A DNA stretch of 64,000 bases from Macrolepiota albuminosa. Taxonomy: Eukaryota > Basidiomycota > Agaricomycetes > Agaricales > Agaricaceae. Location: NCBI GenBank assembly GCA_027475525.1, contig JAMWFC010000054.1, forward strand, positions 310,001-374,000, in the 5' to 3' direction. This document shows, one piece after another, positions 54,163 through 64,000 of this stretch (position 1 is its first letter; every line of letters starts with the position of its first letter). Under the pieces are notes generated by a model. That model saw nothing but the letters and a program-made list of their open reading frames with translations. It made no database searches and had not been told where the DNA came from. Position numbers and translations under genes: made by a program.

Positions 54163-55680
54163 ATGGATAAACTCCTCAGACCCAGAGCTGTAGACGTCTC
54201 CCAGACACTTGGTGTTGTCGAGATTGGAGTCTTCGTCTCTATTTTCCTGTTCGGTGTGGTAACTGTCCAAACCTTCATATACTATAGGTGAGCCTTTGAC
54301 TGTTCGTTGGTAACAGAAGAAATGATGGTTGAGCCATACGACAGAAAGTTTCACAACGACAGATCATTCTTGAAAGCCTTTGTAAGTTTCCCCGTGCCTC
54401 CACATAGGATTGAAATCTCAGCGACACAATCAACAGGCCGGCGCAATATGGTCAGCTCGATAGGCCAATCTAAGCTTGGACACTTATGTTTCTTTGGACA
54501 GGATCATGGAACTCGTTTATGCAATCGCGATCACCAATATGACTTACAACGTGAGTTGAAGCACTAATAAGCAGTTTCCTTCTGACTTTGGTACAACAGG
54601 ACTCAGTGATAAATTATGGAAATTCTGATCCACTCATTGCGCTTCCAACGTCGGGGGATATATCCGTCTTCCTGACTGCGATTATTTGTCCCGCGGTCCA
54701 AGTGACAATTGTCCACGACTCGAAATCTCAAACCTTGACTTATATCCCCTCAGGCATACTTTGTTTATCGCATCCGCGTATTATCTTCCAAGTGGCTCTT
54801 CTCATGTGTCTTGTGGTTTTTATGCCTCCTCCGCTTCATCGCTACCCTGGGTCTTGGATCTGTTTCCCATGGTACACCAAATCTTCTTGTCATCAAGGAA
54901 AAATGGAAGTGGATGTTTGTCGCATCATTCACATTCACCGAAGTCACCGACGTACTGATCACCGGATCGTTGTGTTATTACTTGTGGCCTCACCGTGACA
55001 TAAGTGGGAGGTGCGTGTATAACCTTGTGTCGGCGTTCCTGCAGTGCAGCACCGAGAAACATATTCAGGGCAAGGGCAATGGTTGATAAACTCATTGCAT
55101 GGACCATTCGTGAGTGAAAAACGTGCGTTCAAGATATAAGAGGACCTGACTTGCCATTTTAACCTCTTGAAGAAACAGCATTGATAACAAGGTAAGCCTG
55201 AGAGTGTTCTTAAGTGGCATAACATTCTGGCTGATATCAGGTCAATGCAATGATTCAGTATTGTAGAGACAATCCAGCTGATCTTGGTGAGGAATCATGT
55301 CACAACTTTCCACTTGTATTGGAAATCATTACTCTTCTACAGTTTATGGTGGAAGAAAATCTTGCTTGGGCAGCAGTCCTCTTGGTAATTCCTCTATGTA
55401 AGCTCTATTTCAGTAAGCTTCTTTAGAGGCCTGACGACCTGACAAGTATCTTCCAACTCTCTCATGGCATCGTATGTACTTTTGGTAAATTATTGCTTAT
55501 CATCAATCTTATCACTGCAATATTAGACTCAACGCTCGAGAAAATCTGCGCAGTACAAACGACACAAATGAGCTGAAGTTCAATTCGAACCTGAACATGG
55601 AACAGTCAACGGTGCGCGGAGTAGATTTGTCCGGAGGCATTGTCTTATCTTTGCTCTTTAATAGCATCCAACTGAGATAA
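54163..55680 (+). CDS. DUF6534-type multi-pass membrane protein
   Basis: A gene of about nine exons with seven predicted membrane segments. Exon 1 (54163-54287) reads MDKLLRPRAVDVSQTLGVVE then VSIFLFGVVTVQTFIYY. Next come KFHNDRSFLKAF, IMELVYAIAITNMTYN, then PLIALPTSGDISVFLTAIIC. A large exon carries AYFVYRIRVLSSKWLFSCVL to SFTFTEVTDVLITGSLCYYL. Then come RARAMVDKLIAWTI, WAAVLLVIPLCKLYF and SNSLMASLNARENLRSTND. This order, especially the kLy...S.LMASLNARe..R ending, is characteristic of the agaricomycete DUF6534 family, whose function is unknown. The C-terminal tail to the stop at 55678 is polar. Some middle exon borders (55085-55450) are approximate. Confidence 0.82.
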
Positions 55681-55859
55681 ATCTCGCGATGACAACTATT
55701 ACAGAGCAGCACAACATCAACGCAGAAGTAGGCAAGCCTCATGGGCCGAATTTTGTGTGAAAATAGTGTCAAGGTATATGAAGTGTCTGCATGGAACGCT
55801 CTTCAAGACTAACTGTATACACATCAGTACTGCAGTTCCGAAACAGTCGAGATAACAGA

Positions 55860-55992
55860 TGTTGTAACTAATATACTGTTTACAATCGTCTGTGGTTGGT
55901 GAATTCTGTCCATCTCTGTGCCTGTGAAAGCTTTTGTCATCTTGTGTCATTCTCTTGTGCTTCCTATGCCTCTTGCATTCATTTCTTTAACA
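55860..55992 (+). repeat. Candidate 5' LTR of copia element 3
   Basis: A 133-bp stretch starts TGTTGTAACTA and ends TTTAACA, with TGTT/AACA inverted ends, and is followed at once by the copia primer site. The left limit rests only on the TGTT start. Confidence 0.45.
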
Positions 55993-56006
55993 GGTTATGG
56001 GCTTCA
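55993..56006 (+). promoter_or_regulatory. Copia primer binding site (half iMet tRNA type)
   Basis: GGTTATGGGCTTCA follows AACA, the same junction as at 11413 and 18025. Ten bases match the internal iMet tRNA complement. Confidence 0.7.
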
Positions 56007-56067
56007 GCCACAACTCTATCAAGCTGATCACTGCTTGTGCTTTGATTCATGCAATGCCATTGCTGCC

Positions 56068-56390
56068 ATGTCTGACCAGCTTCCTCATTTTTTGTCTTGA
56101 TGCTGCATTGCAATGTTTTTGAAAAACTCAAGGACTCTAATTGGTTTTCATGGACCAATGAAATGATGGATACCTTTCAGAATATTGCTATAATTGGCAT
56201 TGCTCTGAGCAAGCTTTCTATGCTCAGCTCAGAGGAGAAGAAGAAATGGGATAAGTCAGATCAAATTTGCTGGGTCACATCTATATACAGGTTTCAGAGG
56301 AGTACTAATATGTATCTCAATAAGGAATGCAACAATGGTATTGTTGGAGATAAATTGCTCATGATGCTAGGCCACAACATGTGCTGGTAA
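56068..56390 (+). pseudogene. Copia element 3 gag, broken
   Basis: It starts with ATG at 56068 (MSDQLPHFLS), then a stop and frame change. The Gag-like frame is 56097-56390: FEKLKDSNWFSWTNEMMDTF, then KKKWDKSDQICWVTSIY. The spacing from the primer site (about 60 bases) is normal for copia. Pol remnants of probably the same element reappear at 60086 beyond two Tc1-type insertions. Confidence 0.7.
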
Positions 56391-57003
56391 GTGTGAATTA
56401 GGAGATGAGGCACAGATAAGGAACATATTGGATTTTGGGAACACCTCAGCCTTTCATGCTCACACTGAGAGTGTGTTCCAAGTTTTACTTACAATCAATA
56501 CCATTAGCTTATGCACTGCTATTCACAGGTGCATACTACAAAATCAGTCTTTTGTACATGGACTGAGTCTATTTGTCCTGTGACAGGTATCATTGCTTGG
56601 ATTGTACTCAAAGCTTACTTTGTCGGAGATCTTCTTCTCTCCTTCTTTTCATGTAGCTTTCTTCTTTCAGAATTCATCTCTCGTCTGTCTTAACATTCTT
56701 GCTCAGTCTCTTAAATCTGACCTTGCACAGATTAAGGTAATGCTTATCTTCTACTGTGGCTGTTGACTCTGTTGCAATTAAGTTGGAAGGAGGTACAGCT
56801 GAAAGGTAGCATAAAGGTGGTCAAATTCCAAAATTTATTGTTAGTGATGTTTATTGTTCTTGTAGCTTCAGCTGCCTGCCATAATTCTGAACCTCCTATA
56901 TTGGGGTAATGATTAGCTTTTTTTGTTGGTTGTATTATAGCAGTGTGCTGAGATAAACTGATTTAGAATGAGAAACAACAAAATAACATACCAAAAAGAG
57001 GCA
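56391..57003 (+). other. Decayed copia interior, no open gene
   Basis: AT-rich sequence with no frame longer than about 60 codons that could be assigned. By position it should be the rest of copia element 3 gag. Confidence 0.4.
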
Positions 57004-57005
57004 TA

Positions 57006-57871
57006 CACTGGCTCAAAAAACTGCTCCAATGTTTGGCATTTTTGGAAAGATTCACATGGTGTGCAACAATAACCTAGGCAAAAAAATTGTAAAAATTCAC
57101 ATGACATACCACTGCATCCTGGCTTCATAATGATGTATAGATCATGTGATTTGGACAAGAACTTGCTGATTAATAAATCAATCAAAATATTCAATCATTG
57201 GGGCAGTTTTTTGACCTATTCTAATTTACTTTAACAGGACTGGAGATGACAGAATTAATGAATTGTGTGGCTTGAACAGCATTATCCAGCTTTCCAGTAG
57301 TAATTTGATGAATAATAAACTGTTTGTCATATGCTGTAAGCTTAGAAGGATGACCTCAAGGATAATTCTCTTTGTTGCTCTCCAGTTTTTTTCTGATCCT
57401 CCCCACAGTGCCCTTTCCCAGGCCAGTTTTTGCTTGAATTTGATGCTGTGAATACCCTTCATTGAGGAGAGAAGCAACAGAAGAGCAATTGGCAGCAGAA
57501 ATAGGTCACATAATAGTGGTAAAGTATCAAGAGATAATTGATTAAAGTTGAACATGTCAAATTAGCATAAACAAGGTCACATGACATTGTTTATACTTTC
57601 CACAAAGTGTTTCCATCTTTTACTGCTGAAAAGTGTTGAGAAAATATGAAAATTAAAATGAGTCAAAAAACTGCCTCATTAATTGAATATTTTGATTGAT
57701 TTATTAATCAGCGGGTTCTTGTCCAAATCACATGATCTATGCATCATTATGAAGCTAGGATGCAGTGGTATGTCATATGAGTTTTTCCAATTTTTTTGCT
57801 CAGGTAATTGTTTCACACCATGTGAATCTTTCCAAAAAGGCCAAATATTGGGGCAGTTTTTTGAGTCAGTG
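57006..57871. mobile_element. Tc1/mariner-type deletion derivative
   Basis: An 866-bp element starts CACTGGCTCAAAAAACTGC, ends in the inverse (GCAGTTTTTTGAGTCAGTG) and is flanked by TA on both sides. Both ends carry long inverted repeats of about 230 bp, each with the CAAAAAACTGC motif twice. Only part of the N-terminal transposase region remains in the middle, on the minus strand. It is a non-autonomous relative of the element at 58258. Confidence 0.85.
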
Positions 57872-57873
57872 TA

Positions 57874-58255
57874 TGTAAAATTGTAGATGAGACTCTAAGA
57901 AATCATAATCATTCCTCTAGAAGTGGCTATGTTGGACCCAGATCACTAATTATAAGGAATAGTAAACATGGGATATAAAAGCTAAAACTTCTACATGAGT
58001 ATCATATGCTTAAACTAGGAGGAGCCATACATGTCATGTTGGGTATTCAATTTTGACAATATCACACAGTCACTCTTCACACAGGATTGCAGTCAGGGCC
58101 AATGACATACACTATCACATTCATACAATATGACATACTTTACACTGTGAACAATGACACTATTGTCTACTCGTATCTATATAAACATGGACTTATCTTA
58201 GAATGCTCTTAGTCAATTATATCAGACTGAGAGTGAGAGTGAAATTTTGTACTCA
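57874..58255. other. Spacer between Tc1-type elements
   Basis: AT-rich sequence without recognisable coding content. It may be copia debris. Confidence 0.4.
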
Positions 58256-58494
58256 TACACTGGCTCAAAAAACTGCCCCAATGTTTGGCCCTTTTAGAAA
58301 GATTCACATGGTGTGCAACAATTACATAAGCAGAAAATCATAGAAAATCACATGACATACAACTACATCTTGGCTTTATAATGACATATAAATCATGTGA
58401 TTTGAACAAGAACTCACTGATTAATAAATCAAACAAAATATTCAATCATTGGGGCAGTTTTTTAACCCACTCTAATTTACTCTAATTTTCATGT

Positions 58495-59485
58495 CTAGTA
58501 CTTGGTATGGCCTCCATTTGCCTTTATAGCTGCCTTGATCCTTCTAGGCATGCTCTCTATAAGGCTTTGGCATACCTGTGATGGTATTTCATTCCACTCC
58601 TTGACCACACTCTCCCACAACTCATGCACTCCTTTAGAGGGTACCTCATACTCCAAAAGTTTGCACTTGATGTAAACCCAGAGATGTTCAATGGGATTGA
58701 GGTCAGGGGATTGGGCAGGCCAGGATATTACAATGATGTTGTTATCAGAAAACCAGGTTGTTGCCTGTTTGGAGATGTGTTTTGGGTCATTGTCCTGCTG
58801 AAAATATTGTCCTTCCTCCTCCATTTCCAACTTCTTAAAGCTTTTCACCACTCCCTTATCCAAAATCTCACAATAATGTGCAGCATCCATCTTTCCCTGA
58901 ACTTCTATGAGCTTCCCTACTCCATTCCAACTCATGCAGCCCATACCATTAAATTGTTTCCTCCTCCATGCTTAACAGTTGGTGTAGTGGTGCGGTCAGA
59001 TAGTGGTTCTTCTGGAATTTTCCACACATATACCTTCCCATCTGATCCAATACAGTTGGTGTAGTGGTGCGGTCAGATAGTGGTTCTTCTGGAATTTTCC
59101 ACACATATACCTTCCCATCTGATCCAATCTGATTAATTTTTGTCTCATCACTCCACAAAACCCTTTTCCAATCCTCCACTGTCTAGTTTTCATGATACTG
59201 AGCAAATTTGAGCCAGTTTGCACAATGAGCAGCCTTGAGCATAGGAACTTTCTTCTTTGTTGCTGAGCAAAAGCCTGCCTCCTTCAATGCATTTCTGACT
59301 GTCTGAGGATTGACAGGACTAGAGATAACAGAATTAATGAACTGTGTAGCTTGAACAGCATTATCCAGCTTCCCAGTAGTAATTTGATGAATAATAAACT
59401 GTTTGTTGCATGCTGTAAACTTAGAAGAATAACCTCCAGGATGATTCTCTTTGTTGCTCTCCAGTTCTTTGCTGATCTTCCTCAC
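58495..59485 (-). pseudogene. Tc1-family DD34E transposase, interrupted
   Basis: The minus strand reads MRKISKELESNKENHPGGYS near 59485, then VRNALKEAGFCSATKKKVPM. A TAG follows, where relatives have Trp in the 'W t.eDWkrV' context, and then LWSDETKIN with the first catalytic Asp. The later part has GKLIEVQGKMDAAHYCEILD, FQQDNDPKH with the second Asp, and SPDLNPIEHLW with the Glu. Exactly 34 residues separate Asp and Glu, which defines the Tc1 group. The enzyme would cut and paste the element at TA. The frame break near 59050 is caused by a 77-bp duplication; reading across a single unit keeps the frame. Confidence 0.88.
58975..59128. repeat. Exact 77-bp tandem duplication (site 5)
   Basis: Bases 58975-59051 recur at 59052-59128 with no mismatch and different flanks. 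It shifts the transposase frame because 77 is not a multiple of three. Confidence 0.95.
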
Positions 59486-59585
59486 AGTGCCCCTTTTCAG
59501 GCCAGTTTACCTCCAGGATGATTCTCTTTGTTGCTCTCCAGTTCTTTGCTGATCTTCCTCACAGTGCCCCTTTTCAGGCCAGTTT
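59432..59585. repeat. Exact 77-bp tandem duplication (site 6)
   Basis: Bases 59432-59508 recur at 59509-59585 with no mismatch and different flanks. It interrupts the N-terminal part of the transposase; the related element at 57006 has the unit once. Confidence 0.95.
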
Positions 59586-60000
59586 TTGCTTGGATTTGAT
59601 GCTGAAAATACTCCTCATTGAGGAGAGAAGCAACAGAAGAATGATTGGCAGCAGAAACATGTTGCATAATGGTGGTAGAGTGTCAAGAAGGTGATTGATT
59701 GAAGTTGAACATGTCAAATTAGTACAAACAAGGTCACATGACATTGTTTATACTTCTCACAAGGTGTTTCCATCTTCTACTGCTGAAAAGTATTGAGAAA
59801 ATATGAAAATTAAAGTGAGTCAAAAAACTGCTCCAATGATTGAATATTTTGTTCAATTTATTAATCAGCGAGTTCTTATTCAAGTCACATGATTTTTACG
59901 TCATTATGAAGTTAGAATGCAGCTGTATGTCATGTGAATTTCTACAATTTTTTACTTATATAATTGTTGCACACCATGTGAATCTTTCCAAAAAGGCCAG

Positions 60001-60078
60001 AAGAAATAAGAGAATGAATGAAGGGAGAGTGAAGAGATAAGGAGTGAGAAAAGGAAAAAAATGAGGAGTCCCCTGACA
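60001..60078 (-). repeat. Fragment of gypsy-type LTR start
   Basis: On the minus strand it starts TGTCAGGGGACTCC at 60078 and runs about 78 bases of pyrimidine-rich sequence. It is an inverted relative of 62514-62593. It abuts the truncated Tc1 end, so one deletion may have joined them. Confidence 0.6.
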
Positions 60079-60085
60079 AGATGTA

Positions 60086-60720
60086 ATGATCTATATCTCA
60101 CCATGCTATGAGGACTTCATCACACTACATTCTATTCCTGCTTGCATCATAAAAGGGCTGGGAGAATCATCAGTGGTGGCAATTGGCATCAGAAACATTT
60201 GCCACTACATAGCAAAAGGCACAAACATTATCCTGACAGATGCACTCTACATTTCCAATGCCACAGTACATCTCATATCCATGAGCTCACTCACTGCTTC
60301 CTCTGGTCTTGACTTCACATTTGACAACCAATCTGTAAAGATCATTAACAGATTTACTCATGCACTTGTGGTGCAAGGTCTCTTTATTCTAAACCAACAA
60401 CTCTACTGACACAAAATGGAGGCCTGGCTCCTTTCCTGTAGAATAGAGCAACAGTTTGAGGCCATATATATCTTGAGCAAATGCACTACACACTGATAGA
60501 AAAAGCATGGGCCATGCAAATCATTGCTAGATGCCCACTCAACATGTGGGATGAATTTTATATGATAGCCTCACACTTTAAAAGGACACTCACCAAGTCT
60601 CTTGAAAATCTTAGCTCTCCCATTACTCTTAATGAGGCTTGGACAAATCAGCACCTGAAGATATATGCTTGATCTATTGAATGTATCCTGTGGCACTAAG
60701 AAGAAAATTACAGTCATGTC
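60086..60720 (+). pseudogene. Copia protease and integrase remnants
   Basis: At 60086-60409 is the region just after the protease active site (ISPCYEDFITLHSIPA, LTDALYISNATVHLISM, LDFTFDNQSVKIIN). At 60481-60672, after a deletion, is integrase sequence (LIEKAWAMQIIARCPLNMWD, then EFYMIASHF). Both resemble the same regions in the element at 12652-14340. RT and RNase H are missing. It is probably the continuation of copia element 3. Confidence 0.75.
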
Positions 60721-61522
60721 CCAGAATTGTTGTGCCTTTTGAACTGAGGTTGGCATGATAAGTCCTTACTTATTTTCAGTATTTAATGACATTACTAACT
60801 CTGGTTTCAGTATGATAAATGTTGGTTTGAAAATGATCTAGATGATGATGAAGCTCCTCCTGGGCCAGTAGTTACCAGCATCAACAAATTATTGGTGGTA
60901 TGTGCCCTTCTTCTTTGACTTACTCCTCCAATCACCACTAACCCTCATGTAACAAAGTTACAGGTTTGTGATAGCTTAAAGGTCATGCTGTACAGAATCA
61001 GACCAGTCCAGTCTATTGACTATATAGTATAACACAAAAATAAGGTGCTTTATAAGCAGCTGCTAAGTATGTATTTATATATAAATAAATATTAGATTAT
61101 ATTATAACAAACATAATATAATTTGCTACTAATACTAACTATAAGCTATGTGGCCATGGCCACATAGCATTCTATGCTATAGTATTTGACTAAATGCTGT
61201 CAGATTCAGACTCATTAACAACTTCATGTTGCAGCAAAATATATGTAGTGGTTATGTACAGACACTAGCATTGGTGCACTTTAGAATAAATTGTATTGTG
61301 TAGAGTATATAAAACATGTACTTAGCATTGGTGCACTTCAGAATGAAGGAACAACAACACTAGAAAACAAAGTAATACTGTGGTCACATGTACTGAAGAT
61401 GCTCCTCATCTAATAGGCATTCAACACTTCCATCTGACAAAGTGTTCACAGCATTACTGGAGACAGTGTCTTAGGAATACACTGATAATTTTTATTTTTT
61501 TCCAAAGTTTGTTAACAGCTTC
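60721..61522. other. AT-rich region, no gene seen
   Basis: It holds TATATAAATA-rich sequence, a short direct repeat of TAGCATTGGTGCACTT (about 61269 and 61323), and a 24-bp palindrome at 61145. No coding sequence was recognised. Confidence 0.5.
61145..61168. repeat. Perfect 24-bp palindrome
   Basis: GCTATGTGGCCA is followed directly by its exact reverse complement, with no spacer. It may be a relic of an insertion footprint or chance. Confidence 0.8.
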
Positions 61523-62500
61523 TCATGAGAGAGGTTTTGCAAAGAGGTCAGCTGCCATGTTGTCAGAAGAAATGTAAGCTGATTTGATTTTGCCATTGTA
61601 GATGGCCTGACAAAGCCAAAACCAATGTTGGTCTAGATGCTTGAGATGTCTCATATTCTCAGACTGTTTAGACATGAGTATTGCAGATTGATTGTCAAGA
61701 TTCAAAACAAGAGGCATTGACTGTGGCATGCCAATGTCTGCAAGAAAGTTACAGAGCCAACAGAGCTCACAGCCTGTCTCACTGGCTGCAACAAATTCTG
61801 CTTCTATGGTAGAGAGTGCCACAATTATCTGTAGCTTTGACATCTAGCTAATAGCTCCTCTAGCAATAGTAAGGATTGAACTACTAGTAGAATGGCTGTT
61901 ATCCAGATTGCCACCATGATTGGCATTGGTGAATGCAATGAAAGGAGAAAGGGCAGAGGAGGCAGCTTTGACAGAGTATTCTATCTTGTAATTGAGTGTT
62001 TTGCAAATATATCTTATTAAATGTTTTACAGCTTTTTGGTACTTAGGTCCTAAATAGGCATTGAAGCAATATAGCACACCAACTGTATATGCTATATCTG
62101 GTTTGGTACATATTGCTAGATAAAGCAGAGTGCTCATAGCCTGAATATATGAGACAGTTCATATTTCTTTAATTTTTTCAGATGTTTAAAGGGAATTTGC
62201 CTTTGAAAGATGGGCACCAGGATTGAGAGGTGTTGCAACAGCTTTGCTATCAAACACATCAAAACAAGAAAGTATTCCTGTGGCATAGGCCTTTTGATCT
62301 ATCTATAATTTCTGTTTAGGTCAGTCACAAGTCACAGCTATATCAAGCAGGCCTGTAATAGGCCTTAGATGCCTTAGTTTAAAGTGCTGTCTGAGACTTA
62401 GAGGCAAGTATCATGTTGTTGACATAGATGGGAATAATAATACGTACACCATCTCTGAGGTAGACAAATGCATAGATCTGAAGTAATATAAGCAAATTTG
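61523..62500 (-). pseudogene. Copia RT-RNase H remnant, minus strand
   Basis: From about 62480 the minus strand reads a copia RT piece (YLRDGVRIIIPIYVNNMILA), in which the YVDDM active site has become YVNNM. After stops it continues at 62137-61844 with YLAICTKPDIAYTVGVLYCF and HLIRYICKTLNYKIEY. Then RNase H at 61843-61523 reads VALSTIEAEFVAASETGCEL, LDNQSAI and DNMAADLFAKPLS. Active-site loss and stops show a dead copy. The 5' part is cut off by the LTR starting at 62514. Confidence 0.8.
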
Positions 62501-62513
62501 AGCTTTACAAGAA

Positions 62514-62868
62514 CCTGTATCAGAAGACTCCTTATTTTTTCCTTTCTTCACTTCTTATCCCTTTACTCTCCTTTCATTCATTCTCTTATTTTTCCTATCA
62601 TTCTCTCATTTTACTATTTCTATTCTTTTAACACTATCTGTTAGTACTATTCTCGATCCTTGAAATGCTCTGATTTTTTAGCTATTATTCAGACAAGTGT
62701 GGGCCCTTTAGTACCGCTTCCATACTGCTTATATAAGCCAGAGTTTGCTTTTCTAACTTCTAAAGTCCAGAGTTTTCTTGCCTTATTTGTACAGTTGTTT
62801 ATTTAAGCAATTTTCAAGTTTTTAAGATTTTATTGTATTGTATATTTGTTTCCTATACTTCAGAGGCC
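62514..62868 (+). repeat. Candidate gypsy-type solo LTR
   Basis: It starts TGTATCAGAAGACTCC, related to the TGTCAGGGGACTCC starts at 60078 and 2886. It contains a TATATAA (62729-62735) and an AT-rich, polyadenylation-like 3' part, and ends near TCCTATACTTCA. No Pol follows. The right border is a guess. Confidence 0.45.
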
Positions 62869-64000
62869 CCAGATACATTCAACCTGGCATAGGGAATCCT
62901 TATGGTGTAGGTCACTTAAAAACCACTAAAATGTGACAAATAATATTGCACCTTTAAAAATTGATATTTTTTTCACCTGTCTTGCTAAAATGCTTTTTTT
63001 AATGAAGAAAACAGAATACCAAAACAGATTTTTATACCTTCAAAACTAAAGAAGTTATATTTTTTAGATGTTCCAATTTGGCATTTTCTTATAGGGTAAT
63101 ATCTAATAAGGAAATTATCTATTTAATCAGGCATTGAATATCTGTGCCATTATCTCTAAAACACATCAGTATGACTTATATTTTATAAAGTTAAACTGTT
63201 TGACCTTGACCTGAGCTTTTGAAGTTCCAAGCCCTTTATAATAAGCATTTATTTATCTGTGCATTTGATATTCCTATTTTCAAATAGTTGAAACTTGCCC
63301 AAATGCAAAGGCATGTGGCATATTGTCCTTCAAAGTGTTAGAAGTCTAAAAGAACTTTATAAAATTGAGTTCACAGTTAACTTTATAATCATCATAATTT
63401 TTTCTATATTCAAGTGTTTGGCTTGCTTTAGCCAACCAACCAACTGTCAAACAAATAATATTACTTTAGTAAAGGCCATGACTTATACCCTTCTTTCTGA
63501 GCTTGTATTAGTTATTAAAAACCCAGCTTTTTGAAACTGTATCATTTTCCTAAGCATTTATTTCATCTTGTGCAATAGGAACTAATAGCTGCTCAACAAA
63601 GTTTGAGGCTTTCACAGATGTATCCACATCTCCTATTGTGTAACAAACTAGATGGAGAAAATATTCCTAGAGATAAGAAAATGTTGTTTTGATACTCTAT
63701 AACATTAAGATGATTGTATCCATTAAAATAAAGCCTCTTTTTGTATCCAATAAAGCAGAACCCCTCATTTCTGAGCCATCAATGTGCTATTCTAATTGAA
63801 ACACCCTTGATAGCCTTTATTTAAATGTGCAGAAAAAGTTTAATCTCTATATATTTTTTGAGATGGTGTGAATATTTTTGGCAGCATCTGGCACCAACTT
63901 TTTTGCTGTGGACAACTGCAATTTTGCTGGATTTATAGCCTATTTATTTGACCAAATAAATATAAGAAGTTTAGCCTGTCAGGTTCTGCTGATAACAAGG
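62869..64000. other. AT-rich region, no gene seen
   Basis: Both strands are stop-rich and no protein family was recognised. It may be the decayed interior of the gypsy element whose LTR lies upstream. Confidence 0.5.

Larger units (their letters stand above)
58258..60000 (-). mobile_element. Tc1/mariner element, right end truncated
   Basis: The left end is TA followed by CACTGGCTCAAAAAACTGCC at 58258. A 230-bp inverted repeat occurs at 58258-58493 and 59805-60000, but the right copy stops at AAAAAGGCCA and lacks about 35 terminal bases. It carries a nearly complete DD34E transposase gene on the minus strand. Two 77-bp duplications lie inside. Confidence 0.88.

Noticed and set aside
943..59585. 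The 77-bp duplications as a satellite or integron-like array
   Set aside because: The units are unrelated in sequence and each is present only twice, so only the length is shared.
1..64000. CRISPR arrays or bacterial operons
   Set aside because: There are no regularly spaced short repeats, and intron-containing genes and LTR elements show a eukaryotic genome.

Overview
The window looks like a repeat-rich contig from an agaricomycete basidiomycete. The evidence is compact genes with many roughly 50-60 nt introns, families typical of mushroom-forming fungi (a DUF6534-type membrane protein, a Zrt/DHA1-like MFS transporter, a secreted acid sphingomyelinase-like enzyme, dynamin-like GTPases), and dense Ty1/copia, Ty3/gypsy and Tc1/mariner remnants. 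Species was not determined. No rRNA, tRNA or CRISPR was seen.

Layout. 1-3.6 kb: decayed gypsy and copia pieces. 3.6-8.2 kb: two minus-strand host genes, a 10-exon MFS transporter with 23- and 25-nt exons and a two-exon type II membrane protein resembling HtrL/YibB. 8.2-18.3 kb: copia LTR pieces, a candidate terminal-inverted-repeat element carrying a membrane-protein exon, a decayed full-length copia (to 16641) and scrambled LTR debris. 18.5-21.5 kb: acid sphingomyelinase-like phosphodiesterase (minus). 22.08-31.53 kb: complete Ty3/gypsy element A with 209-bp LTRs and an ACTGG target duplication. 32.3-39.9 kb: two tandem dynamin-like GTPase genes (minus). 40.52-51.01 kb: complete Ty3/gypsy element B with 919-bp LTRs. 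51.7-55.7 kb: a collagen-like GPI-type surface protein and a DUF6534-type membrane protein (both plus). 55.9-64 kb: nested copia, Tc1/mariner and gypsy LTR debris, then AT-rich sequence.

The strongest biological observation is in element B. Between pol and the 3' LTR, on the strand opposite to gag-pol, lies an intact six-exon gene whose every splice junction keeps frame (324 aa, basic patches, acidic tail, no recognised family). Introns can survive retrotransposition in this place only if the gene is transcribed antisense to the genomic RNA, so this looks like a genuine antisense accessory gene.

The strongest technical observation is that at least six unrelated places contain a tandem duplication with exactly the same 77-bp period and no mismatch. 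This is best explained by untrimmed k-mer overlaps at assembly joins. It breaks the Tc1 transposase frame and doubles a splice acceptor in one dynamin gene, so apparent lesions at those sites should not be read as biology.

Many nonsense codons in the old copia element, and the single one in gypsy element A, sit where the family has arginine and read TGA. That fits CGA-to-TGA change through CpG methylation decay or RIP-like mutation.
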